This document shows positions 1 to 8,046 of a stretch of DNA of 64,000 nucleotides, one piece after another (position 1 is the stretch's first letter; the number at the start of each line of letters is the position of its first letter). Source of the DNA: Comamonas sp009360615 (GTDB lineage Bacteria > Pseudomonadota > Gammaproteobacteria > Burkholderiales > Burkholderiaceae_C); NCBI RefSeq assembly GCF_035784015.1, contig NZ_JALKOW010000001.1; one strand, written 5' to 3'. A program made the position numbers and the translations under genes. A model generated the notes under the pieces. The model made no database searches. It saw only the letters and a list, made by a program, of their open reading frames with translations, and had not been told where the DNA came from.

Positions 1-228
1 GTTCATCAGGATGGTGACGGGCGGAATGGCTTCAGGCTTGGCATCCTTGCGCAGGACCACTTCCTGGTCCGGGCGCACACGGGTCTCGGGCACTTGGACC
101 ACTTTGCCGTCCACCTGGACATGGCCCGCGACGATATGGAGCTCGGCCTCGCGGCGCGAGCATTGCTCTTGCTCCGCCACGCGCTTGGCCAGGCGGATGC
201 TTTCTTGTTCAGGCAGGGATTCAGACAT
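1..228 (-). CDS. RNA pseudouridine synthase, RsuA/RluF type, N-terminal part
   Basis: Reading the minus strand from the ATG at 228 gives 76 codons open to the window edge, so the C-terminal catalytic domain is missing. The visible part has the S4 RNA-binding signature: 'IRLAKRVAEQEQCSRREAE' near residues 11-29, then 'GHVQVDGKVV' at about 35-44 and a basic tail. S4 domains of this form lead RsuA/RluB/RluE/RluF enzymes, which convert uridine to pseudouridine in ribosomal RNA. It starts 55 bases behind the stop of the NUDIX gene on the same strand. The catalytic Asp lies outside the window, so which rRNA site is modified cannot be said. Confidence 0.8.
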   Translation of the reverse strand, partial: MSESLPEQESIRLAKRVAEQEQCSRREAELHIVAGHVQVDGKVVQVPETRVRPDQEVVLRKDAKPEAIPPVTILMN

Positions 229-282
229 GGCGAGAGCTTAATGCTCCGGGCATGTCCTGGTTGTCCACAGGTCTAGCGCACG

Positions 283-1977
283 CTATCTGCCAAGGCACAG
301 CTTCTGAATGCGCTCCACATGCGCCAGCAGCGATTGCTGGGCCACGGGCCACAGGGCGGGGGGTGTGTCGGCATAGGCTATCGCCACCCAGTCCTGAATG
401 CTGCCGTCCGGCTTGGTGCGCATGGCCTGATGCACCTTGGCCTCACGCGCCAGGCGGTGGGCCTTGAGGCGGGTGATCTGGTGCTGCGCAAAGCCGAGCA
501 CATAGCCGTGGGCGGGCAGGATGTAGCGAATGTCGTGCTCCAGGCACAGGGCATGCAGCCGGTCCAGCGAATCGAGGTAATCGATCATGTTGCCGTCCGG
601 CGGGCTGATGACGGTGGTGCTGCCATTGAGGATGTGATCGCCACTGAACAGCAATGCATCCTCCACCAGCAGAAAGCACAGGTGGTTCGCCGCATGGCCA
701 GGCGTGAAGATGGCCTGCAGCGTGTGTGTGATCTCGCCTTCTTCCCCTTGTCCGCGAAGTGTGATGCGCTCTCCGTCCTGTAGCGTCACCTCGGGCCTGA
801 AGCGGCTGTTGTTGCGGGCAGTGGGCGCAGACGGCAGGCCCATGATCGGGGGGCGGGCATGTCCGGAGAGCAGGACCATGGCCTGCAGCGGGGAGGCGCC
901 CGGCGAGTGATCGGGGTGGGAGTGGGTGCAGACGATGTAGCGGATATCGCCTCCGGCTGCGTCGTGCAGCCGTTGCAGATGTTCGGCATCGTTGGGTCCG
1001 GGGTCGATGGCGATATAGCCGGTATGTGCATCGCCGACCAGATAGCTGTTGGTGCCGGGGCCGGTCATCATGCCGGGGTTGGGAGCCGTCAGCCGCATCA
1101 GGTTCTTGCGCAGGGGGACGGCTTTTTCAAACTGCCAGTCGAGATGGTGTGCGGCCTGACCGTCGGGGTGGACCATCTCCAGTTCGCCGTAGGCCATATC
1201 GGTTTCCAGATACCGGGTGTCCTGTCCCTTGAGGTAGCCCGCGCGAGGGTGGGCGTGCCACAGCGGCTTCTCGCTCCGGAGGGCATCCAGAACGGCCTGT
1301 GTATCGGCATAGCCCGTCAGGCGCTGCAAGGTGCTCAGGGTGGGAAAGAGAATGAAAAGTCGCTTTTCCTCGAAGCGCTCAAGGGCTTGCTGGGGACGGA
1401 TCCAGGTGGGCTCGAACTGCTCGGTCTCGTCGGCCACTGCCGTCTGGCCCTCGGGCATGCGGGCCACCAAGAACGGCACGTTGAAGCGCTTTGGCAGGTT
1501 CAGCGGTGCCGTCCAGTGGGCCAGATACCACAGCTGATCCACGGCAAGGCTCCAGCCGCGCGCACGGCATTGCTCGTACAGCGATGCCTTGCGATCCAGC
1601 TGCTGGACTTCGGCCGCGGGAACAGGCTGGCCGGCCCGGTCATAGGCCAGCAGGATGCCCAGCTCTTCGAAAGTCTCGCGAATCCCGGCCAGGGCCTGGG
1701 TGATGCGCTCGGTACCGCCAATCTCCACCATGCCGGGACGAACCCGGGCCAGCACATGATTGCCCGGGTCGGCATCCTGATCCTCCAGCCCCCCACCGGG
1801 GAAGACATAGGCATTGGCAAAAATACCCTGGTCGGCGCGCCGCGTCATCAGCACTTCGAAACCGGTGCCGTCGGCGCAGTCGCGCAGCAACAGCAAGGTC
1901 GAGGCATCGCGGGCGGGCACCGGCTCGCGCTGGGGCTGAAGAAGCTGGCTGGGACGGGGCTGGCTGGATGATGTCAT
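283..1977 (-). CDS. NUDIX hydrolase fused to metallo-beta-lactamase-fold hydrolase
   Basis: A 564-residue two-domain protein. Residues about 15-250 look like a NUDIX domain: 'VFPGGGLEDQ', then the box core 'RETFEELGI', which keeps the metal-binding Glu pair but has a long insert between the Gly part and the REXXEE part. Residues about 290-500 are an MBL-fold hydrolase with the metal motif 'THSHPDHSPG', a later 'FTPGHAANH' and 'FSGDHILNG', and a C-terminal LACTB2-like tail. NUDIX enzymes split nucleoside diphosphates linked to X; the MBL part resembles RNA- or thioester-cleaving LACTB2 relatives. The substrate is unknown. It is divergent from the catabolic operon that begins at 2137. Confidence 0.8.
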   Translation of the reverse strand: MTSSSQPRPSQLLQPQREPVPARDASTLLLLRDCADGTGFEVLMTRRADQGIFANAYVFPGGGLEDQDADPGNHVLARVRPGMVEIGGTERITQALAGIRETFEELGILLAYDRAGQPVPAAEVQQLDRKASLYEQCRARGWSLAVDQLWYLAHWTAPLNLPKRFNVPFLVARMPEGQTAVADETEQFEPTWIRPQQALERFEEKRLFILFPTLSTLQRLTGYADTQAVLDALRSEKPLWHAHPRAGYLKGQDTRYLETDMAYGELEMVHPDGQAAHHLDWQFEKAVPLRKNLMRLTAPNPGMMTGPGTNSYLVGDAHTGYIAIDPGPNDAEHLQRLHDAAGGDIRYIVCTHSHPDHSPGASPLQAMVLLSGHARPPIMGLPSAPTARNNSRFRPEVTLQDGERITLRGQGEEGEITHTLQAIFTPGHAANHLCFLLVEDALLFSGDHILNGSTTVISPPDGNMIDYLDSLDRLHALCLEHDIRYILPAHGYVLGFAQHQITRLKAHRLAREAKVHQAMRTKPDGSIQDWVAIAYADTPPALWPVAQQSLLAHVERIQKLCLGR

Positions 1978-2088
1978 GAGGTCACATTATGCGAATTCGC
2001 CGGCCTCGTGCATGTCGCACCCGGACTAGTCGCGCACTGCAGTGCCCCGAATCGGGGAAAGCACTGAGAGCAATCGCTTCCGGATGTC

Positions 2089-2118
2089 TTGCATTTAGTT
2101 ATTTTAAATAACAATAAT
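2089..2118 (+). promoter_or_regulatory. Promoter with palindromic operator for the hydroxycinnamate operon
   Basis: TTGCAT (2089-2094) and AATAAT (2113-2118) are separated by 18 bases, a plausible sigma-70 pair. The spacer holds a perfect 7-base inverted repeat around a central T, GTTATTT-T-AAATAAC, at 2098-2112. An operator between -35 and -10 implies repression. The likely ligand-responsive repressor is the MarR protein encoded at 9907, but no binding evidence is visible. A ribosome site (AAGGA, 2126-2130) follows. Confidence 0.5.
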
Positions 2119-2136
2119 CATGCAAAAGGAATGGTT

Positions 2137-2919
2137 ATGACTCATAAAGAAATTGCAGTGGAGTTTCGTGGCGAAGCCGAGCAGGTCGCCGTCATTCGCC
2201 TGATGCGCGCCACCAAGCGCAATGCCCTGTCCGATGGCCTGGTGCTGGGTCTTCGCGATGTGTTCATGAATCTGCCTGCGGGTGTACGGGCGGCCGTGGT
2301 GGACGGCGATGGCCCGCATTTTTGCGCCGGCCTGGATCTGAGCGAGCTCAGCGAGCGCGACGCGGCTCAGGGCGTTCTGCACTCACGCATGTGGCATGAG
2401 GCGCTGCGCCAGGTGCAGTTCGGCGCCGTACCCGTGGTGGCGGCCTTGCATGGAGCGGTGGTCGGAGGCGGTCTGGAGCTGGCCAGCGCCTGTCATATCC
2501 GTGTGGCCGACAGCAGCACTTTCTACGCCCTGCCCGAAGGCTCGCGCGGCATTTTCGTGGGCGGTGGCGGCTCGGTGCGCATTCCGCGCCTGATCGGCGC
2601 GGCGCGAATGGCCGACATGATGTTCACGGGCCGCGTTTACAAGGCCGAAGAGGGTGAGCGCATCGGTCTGTCTCAGTATCTGGTGCCCGAGGGGCAGGCG
2701 CTGGACAAGGCGGTGGAACTGGCGCTGCGGATTGCCGAAAACGCCCCCATGACCAATTACGCGCTGATGCATGCGCTGCCCCGGATTGCCGATCAGCCCG
2801 CCGATCAGGGTCTGATGACGGAAGCTCTGATGGCTGCCGTGGCGCAGAGCGCGCCGGAGGCCAAGTTCCGATTGCAGGAATTTCTGTCCGGGCGGGCCGC
2901 CAAGGTCAGCAAGGACTGA
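2137..2919 (+). CDS. Enoyl-CoA hydratase/isomerase family protein (crotonase)
   Basis: 260 residues. The start at 2137 is chosen because AAGGA ends six bases upstream; an in-frame ATG at 2131 directly abuts that site. Crotonase signatures: oxyanion-hole strand 'HFCAGLDLSEL' near 61-71 and 'VVGGGLELASACHIRVAD' near 108-125. Both acids used by hydratases are present, Glu114 and Glu134 ('ALPEG'). Hydratases add water across the double bond of an enoyl-CoA. Standing first in an operon with feruloyl-CoA synthase, it probably hydrates feruloyl-CoA or a similar cinnamoyl-CoA. From memory it does not closely resemble the Pseudomonas Ech hydratase-lyase, so a plain hydratase of a beta-oxidation route is as likely as the vanillin-forming lyase. 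Confidence 0.85.
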   Translation: MTHKEIAVEFRGEAEQVAVIRLMRATKRNALSDGLVLGLRDVFMNLPAGVRAAVVDGDGPHFCAGLDLSELSERDAAQGVLHSRMWHEALRQVQFGAVPVVAALHGAVVGGGLELASACHIRVADSSTFYALPEGSRGIFVGGGGSVRIPRLIGAARMADMMFTGRVYKAEEGERIGLSQYLVPEGQALDKAVELALRIAENAPMTNYALMHALPRIADQPADQGLMTEALMAAVAQSAPEAKFRLQEFLSGRAAKVSKD

Positions 2920-2959
2920 AGCAGCACTCTCGAAAAACAACGCTGTGGAGACAAAGACA

Positions 2960-4864
2960 ATGCAGGAGACAAACACAGCCATGCAGGCTCCCGGCCAGGT
3001 GGCCGAGGAGGGCAGGCCCCGCTACCGCGCGCTGGAGTTCGGCGTGCGCAGCATCCGGGTCAGGGACGCGGGTGACGGTACTTTCTACGTGCGCTCCGAC
3101 CAGGAGCTGGGAGTGCATGCCGTGCGCATGACGGACCAGCTGGTGCACTGGGCGAAGACCACGCCGCGGCAGACCTTCATCGCCCAGCGTGAGCGACTGG
3201 CCGACGGCAGCACGGGCGACTGGCAATCCATCAGCTATGAGCGCACGCTGGCTGCGGCGCGCAGCATCGCGCAGGCCTTGCTCGACAGAAAGCTCTCGGC
3301 GCAGCGTCCCGTCATCATCCTCAGCGAGAACGATCTGGACCATGCCATGCTGGCCATGGGCTGCCTCTATGCAGGCGTCCCCTATTGTTCGGTCTCCACG
3401 GCCTACTCCCTGGTCAGCACCGATTACGCCAAGCTGCGCCATGTGGTCGATACGCTCACGCCCGGCCTGATCTTTGCCGCCGATGCGGCGCGCTATGACA
3501 AGGCGGTCCGCGCCGTGCTCCCCGAGGGGTGTGAGGTGGTGTACCGCAAGCCGCTCGTGGATGCTCGGGCCGGTACCTTGTTTGCCGACCTGCTGGCGAC
3601 AGAGCCCACGTCTGCGGTGGATGCCGCGATGCAGGCCACCGGGCCTGACACCATTACCAAGTTCCTGTTCACTTCGGGGTCGACCAAGCTGCCCAAGGCC
3701 GTGATCAACACCCATGGAATGTGGTGTGCCAACCAGCAGCAGATTGCCCAGACCATGCCGGACATGGTCAAGGGGCCGCCCGTGCTGGTGGACTGGCTGC
3801 CCTGGAATCACACGTTCGGCGGCAACAAGAACATCGGCCTCGCGCTCTATCACGGTGGCACTGTCTATATCGACGAAGGCAAGCCCACGGCGGCGGGGAT
3901 TGCCGAGACGCTGCGCAATCTGCGCGAGATCTCTCCCACGGTCTATTTCAACGTCCCCACAGGCTTCGAGTACATCGCGCGTGCCATGGAGAGCGATGCG
4001 CAGTTGCGCAGCAGCCTGCTCAAGCGCGTCAAGATGTTCTTCTATGCCGGTGCCTCCCTGGCGCAACCCGTCTGGGACAGCCTGCACCGCACCCAGGAGG
4101 CCGAGTGCGGCGAGCGCATCGTGATGGGAACGGGTCTCGGCATGACCGAGTCCTCGCCTTCGGCCCTGTTCATCAACCGACCCGATGTGCGTTCCGGAGA
4201 CCTGGGCGTACCGGTGCCGGGTCTGGAGCTCAAGCTGGCGCCTGTGGATGGAAAGCTGGAGGTACGCTATCGCGGCCCGAACATCACGCCCGGCTACTGG
4301 CGTGCGCCGGAGGCGACCCTCGAGGCATTCGATGAGGAAGGATTTTTCCGCACCGGCGATGCCGTGCAGTGGCGCGACCCTCTGGATCGAAACCAGGGCC
4401 TGCGCTTTGATGGCCGCATTGCCGAAGACTTCAAGCTGGCCACAGGCACGTTTGTCAATGTGGGGCCGCTGCGTGCGCGGATCATCCATGCCGGTGCGCC
4501 CTACATCCAGGACGTGGTGCTGACCGGCCTGGATCGCAAGGAGGTCGGGGCCATCGTATTCGGGACGCCGGCTTGCGCGGCCTTGAGCGGCCTGGGCGCA
4601 GGAGCGACGCTGGAGCAGATCATGCACAGCGCGCCGGTGCAGCAGCATTTGCAGGCGGTTCTGGACCAGCTGGCGAAGACGGCAACCGGCAGTGCCAACC
4701 GCATCGCGCGGGCCGTGGCGGCAATCAAGCCGCCTTCGCTGGACCTGGGCGAAGTCACGGACAAGGGCTCTATCAACCAGCGTGCCGTTCTCCAGCATCG
4801 CGCGGATGTCGTGAGCGGCCTGTACGACGAGACACTGCCCCTGATTCTGAAGCCCAGTCCATGA
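2960..4864 (+). CDS. fcs: Feruloyl-CoA synthase (AMP-forming hydroxycinnamate-CoA ligase)
   Basis: 634 residues from the ATG at 2960; GGAG at 2947-2950 fits that start better than the in-frame GTG at 2945. The adenylate-forming P-loop 'KFLFTSGSTKLPK' lies at residues 234-246, followed by 'VLVDWLPWNHTFGGNKN', a form typical of Fcs. A later 'GYWRAPEATLEAFDEEGFFRTGD' carries the conserved hinge-region acid. The enzyme activates ferulate or related hydroxycinnamates with ATP and CoA in the cytoplasm. It lies 40 bases after the crotonase and before an SDR dehydrogenase. Closely related ligases may prefer other aryl-propenoates, so the exact acid is inferred. Confidence 0.85.
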   Translation: MQETNTAMQAPGQVAEEGRPRYRALEFGVRSIRVRDAGDGTFYVRSDQELGVHAVRMTDQLVHWAKTTPRQTFIAQRERLADGSTGDWQSISYERTLAAARSIAQALLDRKLSAQRPVIILSENDLDHAMLAMGCLYAGVPYCSVSTAYSLVSTDYAKLRHVVDTLTPGLIFAADAARYDKAVRAVLPEGCEVVYRKPLVDARAGTLFADLLATEPTSAVDAAMQATGPDTITKFLFTSGSTKLPKAVINTHGMWCANQQQIAQTMPDMVKGPPVLVDWLPWNHTFGGNKNIGLALYHGGTVYIDEGKPTAAGIAETLRNLREISPTVYFNVPTGFEYIARAMESDAQLRSSLLKRVKMFFYAGASLAQPVWDSLHRTQEAECGERIVMGTGLGMTESSPSALFINRPDVRSGDLGVPVPGLELKLAPVDGKLEVRYRGPNITPGYWRAPEATLEAFDEEGFFRTGDAVQWRDPLDRNQGLRFDGRIAEDFKLATGTFVNVGPLRARIIHAGAPYIQDVVLTGLDRKEVGAIVFGTPACAALSGLGAGATLEQIMHSAPVQQHLQAVLDQLAKTATGSANRIARAVAAIKPPSLDLGEVTDKGSINQRAVLQHRADVVSGLYDETLPLILKPSP

Positions 4865-4924
4865 GCCTCAACAGGCCTGGGCCCGATGACAGACAGCGCA
4901 AGCAGCTTTGAAAAGGATAGTGAT

Positions 4925-5692
4925 ATGCAAGTTCAGGATCAGATTGCCATCGTGACCGGTGGCGCCTCGGGCCTCGGTGAAGCCACGGCGCGCGCGCTGG
5001 CTGCCGCAGGAGCCCGGGTTGCCGTACTGGATCGGCAGATCGACAAGGCCAAGGCGGTGGCTGCCGAGATCGGTGCCATGGCGCTGGAGTGCGATATCTG
5101 CGATGCGGCCAGCGTCACAGCCGCACTGGATGCCGTTCGCGAGCATTGGGGCGGCGATGCACGCATCCTCATGAATGTGGCCGGAATCGGTACGGCCAGG
5201 CGTGTGATCGGCCGTGACGGCGAGCCTGCCCCGCTGGAAGACTTTGAGCGCGTGATTCGTGTCAACCTGATTGGCAGCTACAACATGACGCGGCTGTTTG
5301 CCGCACGCTGCGCCAGGCTGGCGGCGCTGGAGGATGGCGCTCGTGGCGTGATTCTCTATACCGCCTCGGTGGCGGCCTTTGACGGTCAGGTGGGGCAGCA
5401 GGCCTACAGCGCCTCCAAGGGCGGATTGGTCGGAATGACGCTGCCCATGGCACGGGATCTGGCCCAGCACGGCATTCGTGTCTGCACTGTGGCGCCGGGC
5501 CTGTTCGCCACACCGTTGATGCAGGAGTTGCCCGAGCCTGTGCAGCAATCGCTGGCGGCTTCCATTCCCTTCCCCTCGCGCCTGGGCAAGCCTTCGGAGT
5601 TTGCCGATCTGGCCGTGCATATCGTGCACAACGATCATCTCAACGGCGAGGTGATTCGCCTGGATGGAGCGCTGCGTATGGCGCCGCGCTGA
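4925..5692 (+). CDS. Short-chain dehydrogenase, 3-hydroxyacyl-CoA dehydrogenase type
   Basis: 255 residues. The start at 4925 has AAAAGGA eight bases upstream; an in-frame ATG at 4886 lacks a site. The NAD-binding motif 'TGGASGLG' is at 11-18 and the catalytic set is Ser148, Tyr161 and Lys165 in 'YSASK'. Overall it resembles the HSD17B10-like type II 3-hydroxyacyl-CoA dehydrogenases ('APGLFATPLM', 'FPSRLGKPSEFA'). In this operon it would oxidise the 3-hydroxy-3-aryl-propionyl-CoA made by the upstream hydratase to the beta-keto thioester. A thiolase to finish the cycle is not in the window. Confidence 0.8.
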   Translation: MQVQDQIAIVTGGASGLGEATARALAAAGARVAVLDRQIDKAKAVAAEIGAMALECDICDAASVTAALDAVREHWGGDARILMNVAGIGTARRVIGRDGEPAPLEDFERVIRVNLIGSYNMTRLFAARCARLAALEDGARGVILYTASVAAFDGQVGQQAYSASKGGLVGMTLPMARDLAQHGIRVCTVAPGLFATPLMQELPEPVQQSLAASIPFPSRLGKPSEFADLAVHIVHNDHLNGEVIRLDGALRMAPR

Positions 5693-5788
5693 GGCAACGC
5701 GGGCTGGCGACAGCCCGCTGGTTCGCTTTCGAGACGTTGGTTGATTCCACAGGACCGAAGAGTCCGTATTTCAAGCAGGAGACAAGTC

Positions 5789-6796
5789 ATGCAAGGTCGT
5801 CGCAATTTCGTCAAAGGTCTGGGTGCCGGTGCCGTACTGTCCGCATTCGGCGGCATCGCCAGCCGCAGTGCTTGTGCCCAGGGCAGTGGCCCGCTGGAGC
5901 AGGTGCGCATTCTCTATGGTTTTCCCGCGGGCAGTGCCGGAGATTCGGTGGCGCGCCGTGTGGCCGAAAAAATGGGGGGAAGCAGCTACACCAGGAATAT
6001 GGGGGTGGTGGAAAACAAGCCCGGTGCCGGTGGCCGCATTGCGCTGGAGAGCCTTCGCAACGCGGTGGGCGATGGCTCGGTGATTGCGCTGTCGCAGGTC
6101 TCGGCCTTCTCCATCTATCCCCACATCTACAGCAAACTGAGCTATCAGGCCAAGGATTTCGAGCCGATCTCGATAGGTGCCATCATGCACCATGGTCTGG
6201 CGGTCGGCCCTGCCGTGCCGGCCGAGGTCAGGACGCTCAAGGACTTTCTGGCCTGGTGCAGGAACAACCCCGACAAGGCCAGCTTCGGCAGCCCTGGTGC
6301 CGGCAGTCAGCCGCATCTGCTGGGAGCGCTGCTGAGTCTGCGCTCCGGCGTCAAGCTCAGCCATGCACCTTATCGCGGCATGGCTCCCGGTGTCTCGGAT
6401 GTGGTGGGCGGCCAGATCGCCGCCATCATGGGGCCTTGCGGCGATTATCTGAGCTACTACAGGGCCGGCAAGCTGCGCGTGCTGGCCACCAGCGGCCCCC
6501 AGCGCAACCCCTATCTGCCCAATGTGCCCACGTTTGCCGAGCAGGGTTTTGCCGATCTGACGGCCGAGGAATGGTTCGGCTTCTATGCCAATGCCAAAAC
6601 GCCTGCCGAGGTGCGAGCACGCGCCCATGCGGCGATCACGACCGCGCTCAGGAGCGATGCGCTCAAGGAAAGTCTGGGCGTGGTCGGCCTGATCGCCACC
6701 AGCTCCACACCCGAAGAGATGGCCCGTTCGCAGCAGGCCGAGTTCGAGCGCTGGGGCCCCCTGGTCAAGCAGATCGGTTTTACAGGCGACTCCTGA
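5789..6796 (+). CDS. Bug-family periplasmic solute receptor (TTT type), copy 1
   Basis: 335 residues starting at 5789, with AGGAGA at 5777-5782. The N-terminus has a twin-arginine signal, 'RRNFVKG' at 4-10, a hydrophobic stretch and 'ACAQG' before the mature part, so export is probably by Tat. The body is a Bug/TctC-type substrate-binding protein ('ILYGFPAGSAGDSVAR', 'KPGAGGRIALE'), which captures carboxylates for tripartite tricarboxylate transporters or for signalling. No membrane subunits TctA/TctB are next to it. Its place in the ferulate cluster suggests binding of an aromatic acid. It is followed at once by a near-identical copy. Confidence 0.85.
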   Translation: MQGRRNFVKGLGAGAVLSAFGGIASRSACAQGSGPLEQVRILYGFPAGSAGDSVARRVAEKMGGSSYTRNMGVVENKPGAGGRIALESLRNAVGDGSVIALSQVSAFSIYPHIYSKLSYQAKDFEPISIGAIMHHGLAVGPAVPAEVRTLKDFLAWCRNNPDKASFGSPGAGSQPHLLGALLSLRSGVKLSHAPYRGMAPGVSDVVGGQIAAIMGPCGDYLSYYRAGKLRVLATSGPQRNPYLPNVPTFAEQGFADLTAEEWFGFYANAKTPAEVRARAHAAITTALRSDALKESLGVVGLIATSSTPEEMARSQQAEFERWGPLVKQIGFTGDS

Positions 6797-7393
6797 TGGA
6801 CCCTCTGAATCGAATAGGATTCGAGCCGGAATTTTTCAGACAGGCTCAAGCCTGCACATAGCGATCTGACAATCGAGGAGACAAACCATGCAAGATCGTC
6901 GCAATTTCTTCAAAGGCCTGGGCGCTGGTGCAGCGCTGGCCGCATTCGGCGGCATCGCCGGCCGCAGTGCTCATGCCCAGGGCAGTGGTCCGCTGGAGCA
7001 GGTGCGCATTCTCTACGGCTTCCCTGCGGGCAGCGCCGGAGATTCGGTGGCGCGTCGCGTGGCCGAAAAAATGGGGGGAAGCAGCTACACCAGGAATATG
7101 GGGGTGGTGGAAAACAAGCCCGGCGCCGGTGGCCGCATCGCGCTGGAGAATCTGCGCAACGCCGCGGGTGACGGCTCGGTCATCGTGCTGTCGCAGGTCT
7201 CGGCCTTCTCCATCTATCCCCACATCTACAGCAAACTGAGCTATCAGGCCAAGGATTTCGAGCCGATCTCGATAGGTGCCATCATGCACCATGGTCTGGC
7301 GGTCGGCCCTGCCGTGCCGGCCGAGGTCAGGACGCTCAAGGACTTTCTGGCCTGGTGCAGGAACAACCCCGACAAGGCCAGCTTCGGCAGCCC
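6088..7393 (+). repeat. Tandem gene duplication with a long identical core
   Basis: Bases 6088-6294 and 7187-7393 (207 bases each) are identical as far as I can compare by eye, including third codon positions, whereas flanking parts of the two receptor genes differ at scattered synonymous sites. This points to a recent duplication or to later gene conversion across the middle of an older duplication. Confidence 0.85.
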
Positions 7394-7895
7394 CGGTGCC
7401 GGCACCCAGCCGCATCTGATCGGCTCCCTGCTCAGCCTGCGTTCTGGCATCAAGCTCAGCCATGTGCCTTATCGCGGCACGGCCCCCGCCGTGTCCGACC
7501 TGGCCGGTGGCCAGATCGCGGCCGTGATGGGGCCCAGCGGTGACTTCCTGAGTTACTACAAGGCCGGCAAGCTGCGCGTGCTGGCCACCAGCGGCCCCCA
7601 GCGCAACCCCTATCTGCCCAATGTGCCCACCTTTGCCGAGCAAGGCTTTGCCGACCTGACGGCCGAGGAATGGTTCGGCTTCTATGCCAATGCCAGGACG
7701 CCTGCCGAGGTGCGAGCACGCGCCCATGCGGCGATCACGGCGGCGCTCAAGAGCGAGGTGCTCAAGGAGAGCGTGGGGGTGGTCGGCCTGATCGCCACCA
7801 GCTCCACGCCCGAGGAGATGGCCCGTTCGCAGCAGGCCGAGTTCGAGCGCTGGGGCCCTCTGGTCAAGCAGATCGGCTTTACTGCGGATACTTGA
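6888..7895 (+). CDS. Bug-family periplasmic solute receptor (TTT type), copy 2
   Basis: 335 residues, same length as copy 1 and mostly identical to it, offset by 1099 bases. It keeps the Tat motif 'RRNFFKG' and a cleavage region 'AHAQG', and has GAGGAGA at 6875-6881 before the ATG. Differences cluster in the signal region and near residues 165-205 ('VPYRGTAPAVSDLAGG' here against 'APYRGMAPGVSDVVGG' in copy 1), which in Bug proteins lies close to the ligand cleft; the two copies might bind different acids. It closes with a stop two bases before a dispersed repeat element. Confidence 0.85.
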   Translation: MQDRRNFFKGLGAGAALAAFGGIAGRSAHAQGSGPLEQVRILYGFPAGSAGDSVARRVAEKMGGSSYTRNMGVVENKPGAGGRIALENLRNAAGDGSVIVLSQVSAFSIYPHIYSKLSYQAKDFEPISIGAIMHHGLAVGPAVPAEVRTLKDFLAWCRNNPDKASFGSPGAGTQPHLIGSLLSLRSGIKLSHVPYRGTAPAVSDLAGGQIAAVMGPSGDFLSYYKAGKLRVLATSGPQRNPYLPNVPTFAEQGFADLTAEEWFGFYANARTPAEVRARAHAAITAALKSEVLKESVGVVGLIATSSTPEEMARSQQAEFERWGPLVKQIGFTADT

Positions 7896-7897
7896 TA

Positions 7898-7985
7898 CCC
7901 CCTGAACGGCTGCGCCGTTTCCCCCTGAGGGGGACGGCGCCATCGCCGCGAGGCGGCTCTTGCTGGGCGCCTCTGACTATAGGGT
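7898..7985 (+). repeat. Dispersed post-stop repeat, copy R1
   Basis: Begins CCCCCTGAACGGC two bases after the receptor stop codon, then a run pairing CCCCCT with GGGGGAC, then a GC-rich block ending in GGGCGCCTCTG. It shares its order of blocks with elements at 37313, 52523, and on the minus strand at 40999 and 63470. Confidence 0.75.
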
Positions 7986-8046
7986 TGTGCTTCTTGCATA
8001 GCCAGCGTTTTGGTCGAGTTTTTGCTGCAAACGCAGCCGGTTTTGT

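Noticed and set aside
2906..4798. A 630-codon minus-strand ORF
   Set aside because: It lies opposite feruloyl-CoA synthase, whose motifs are unambiguous, and has Arg/His/Gln-rich shadow composition without domains.
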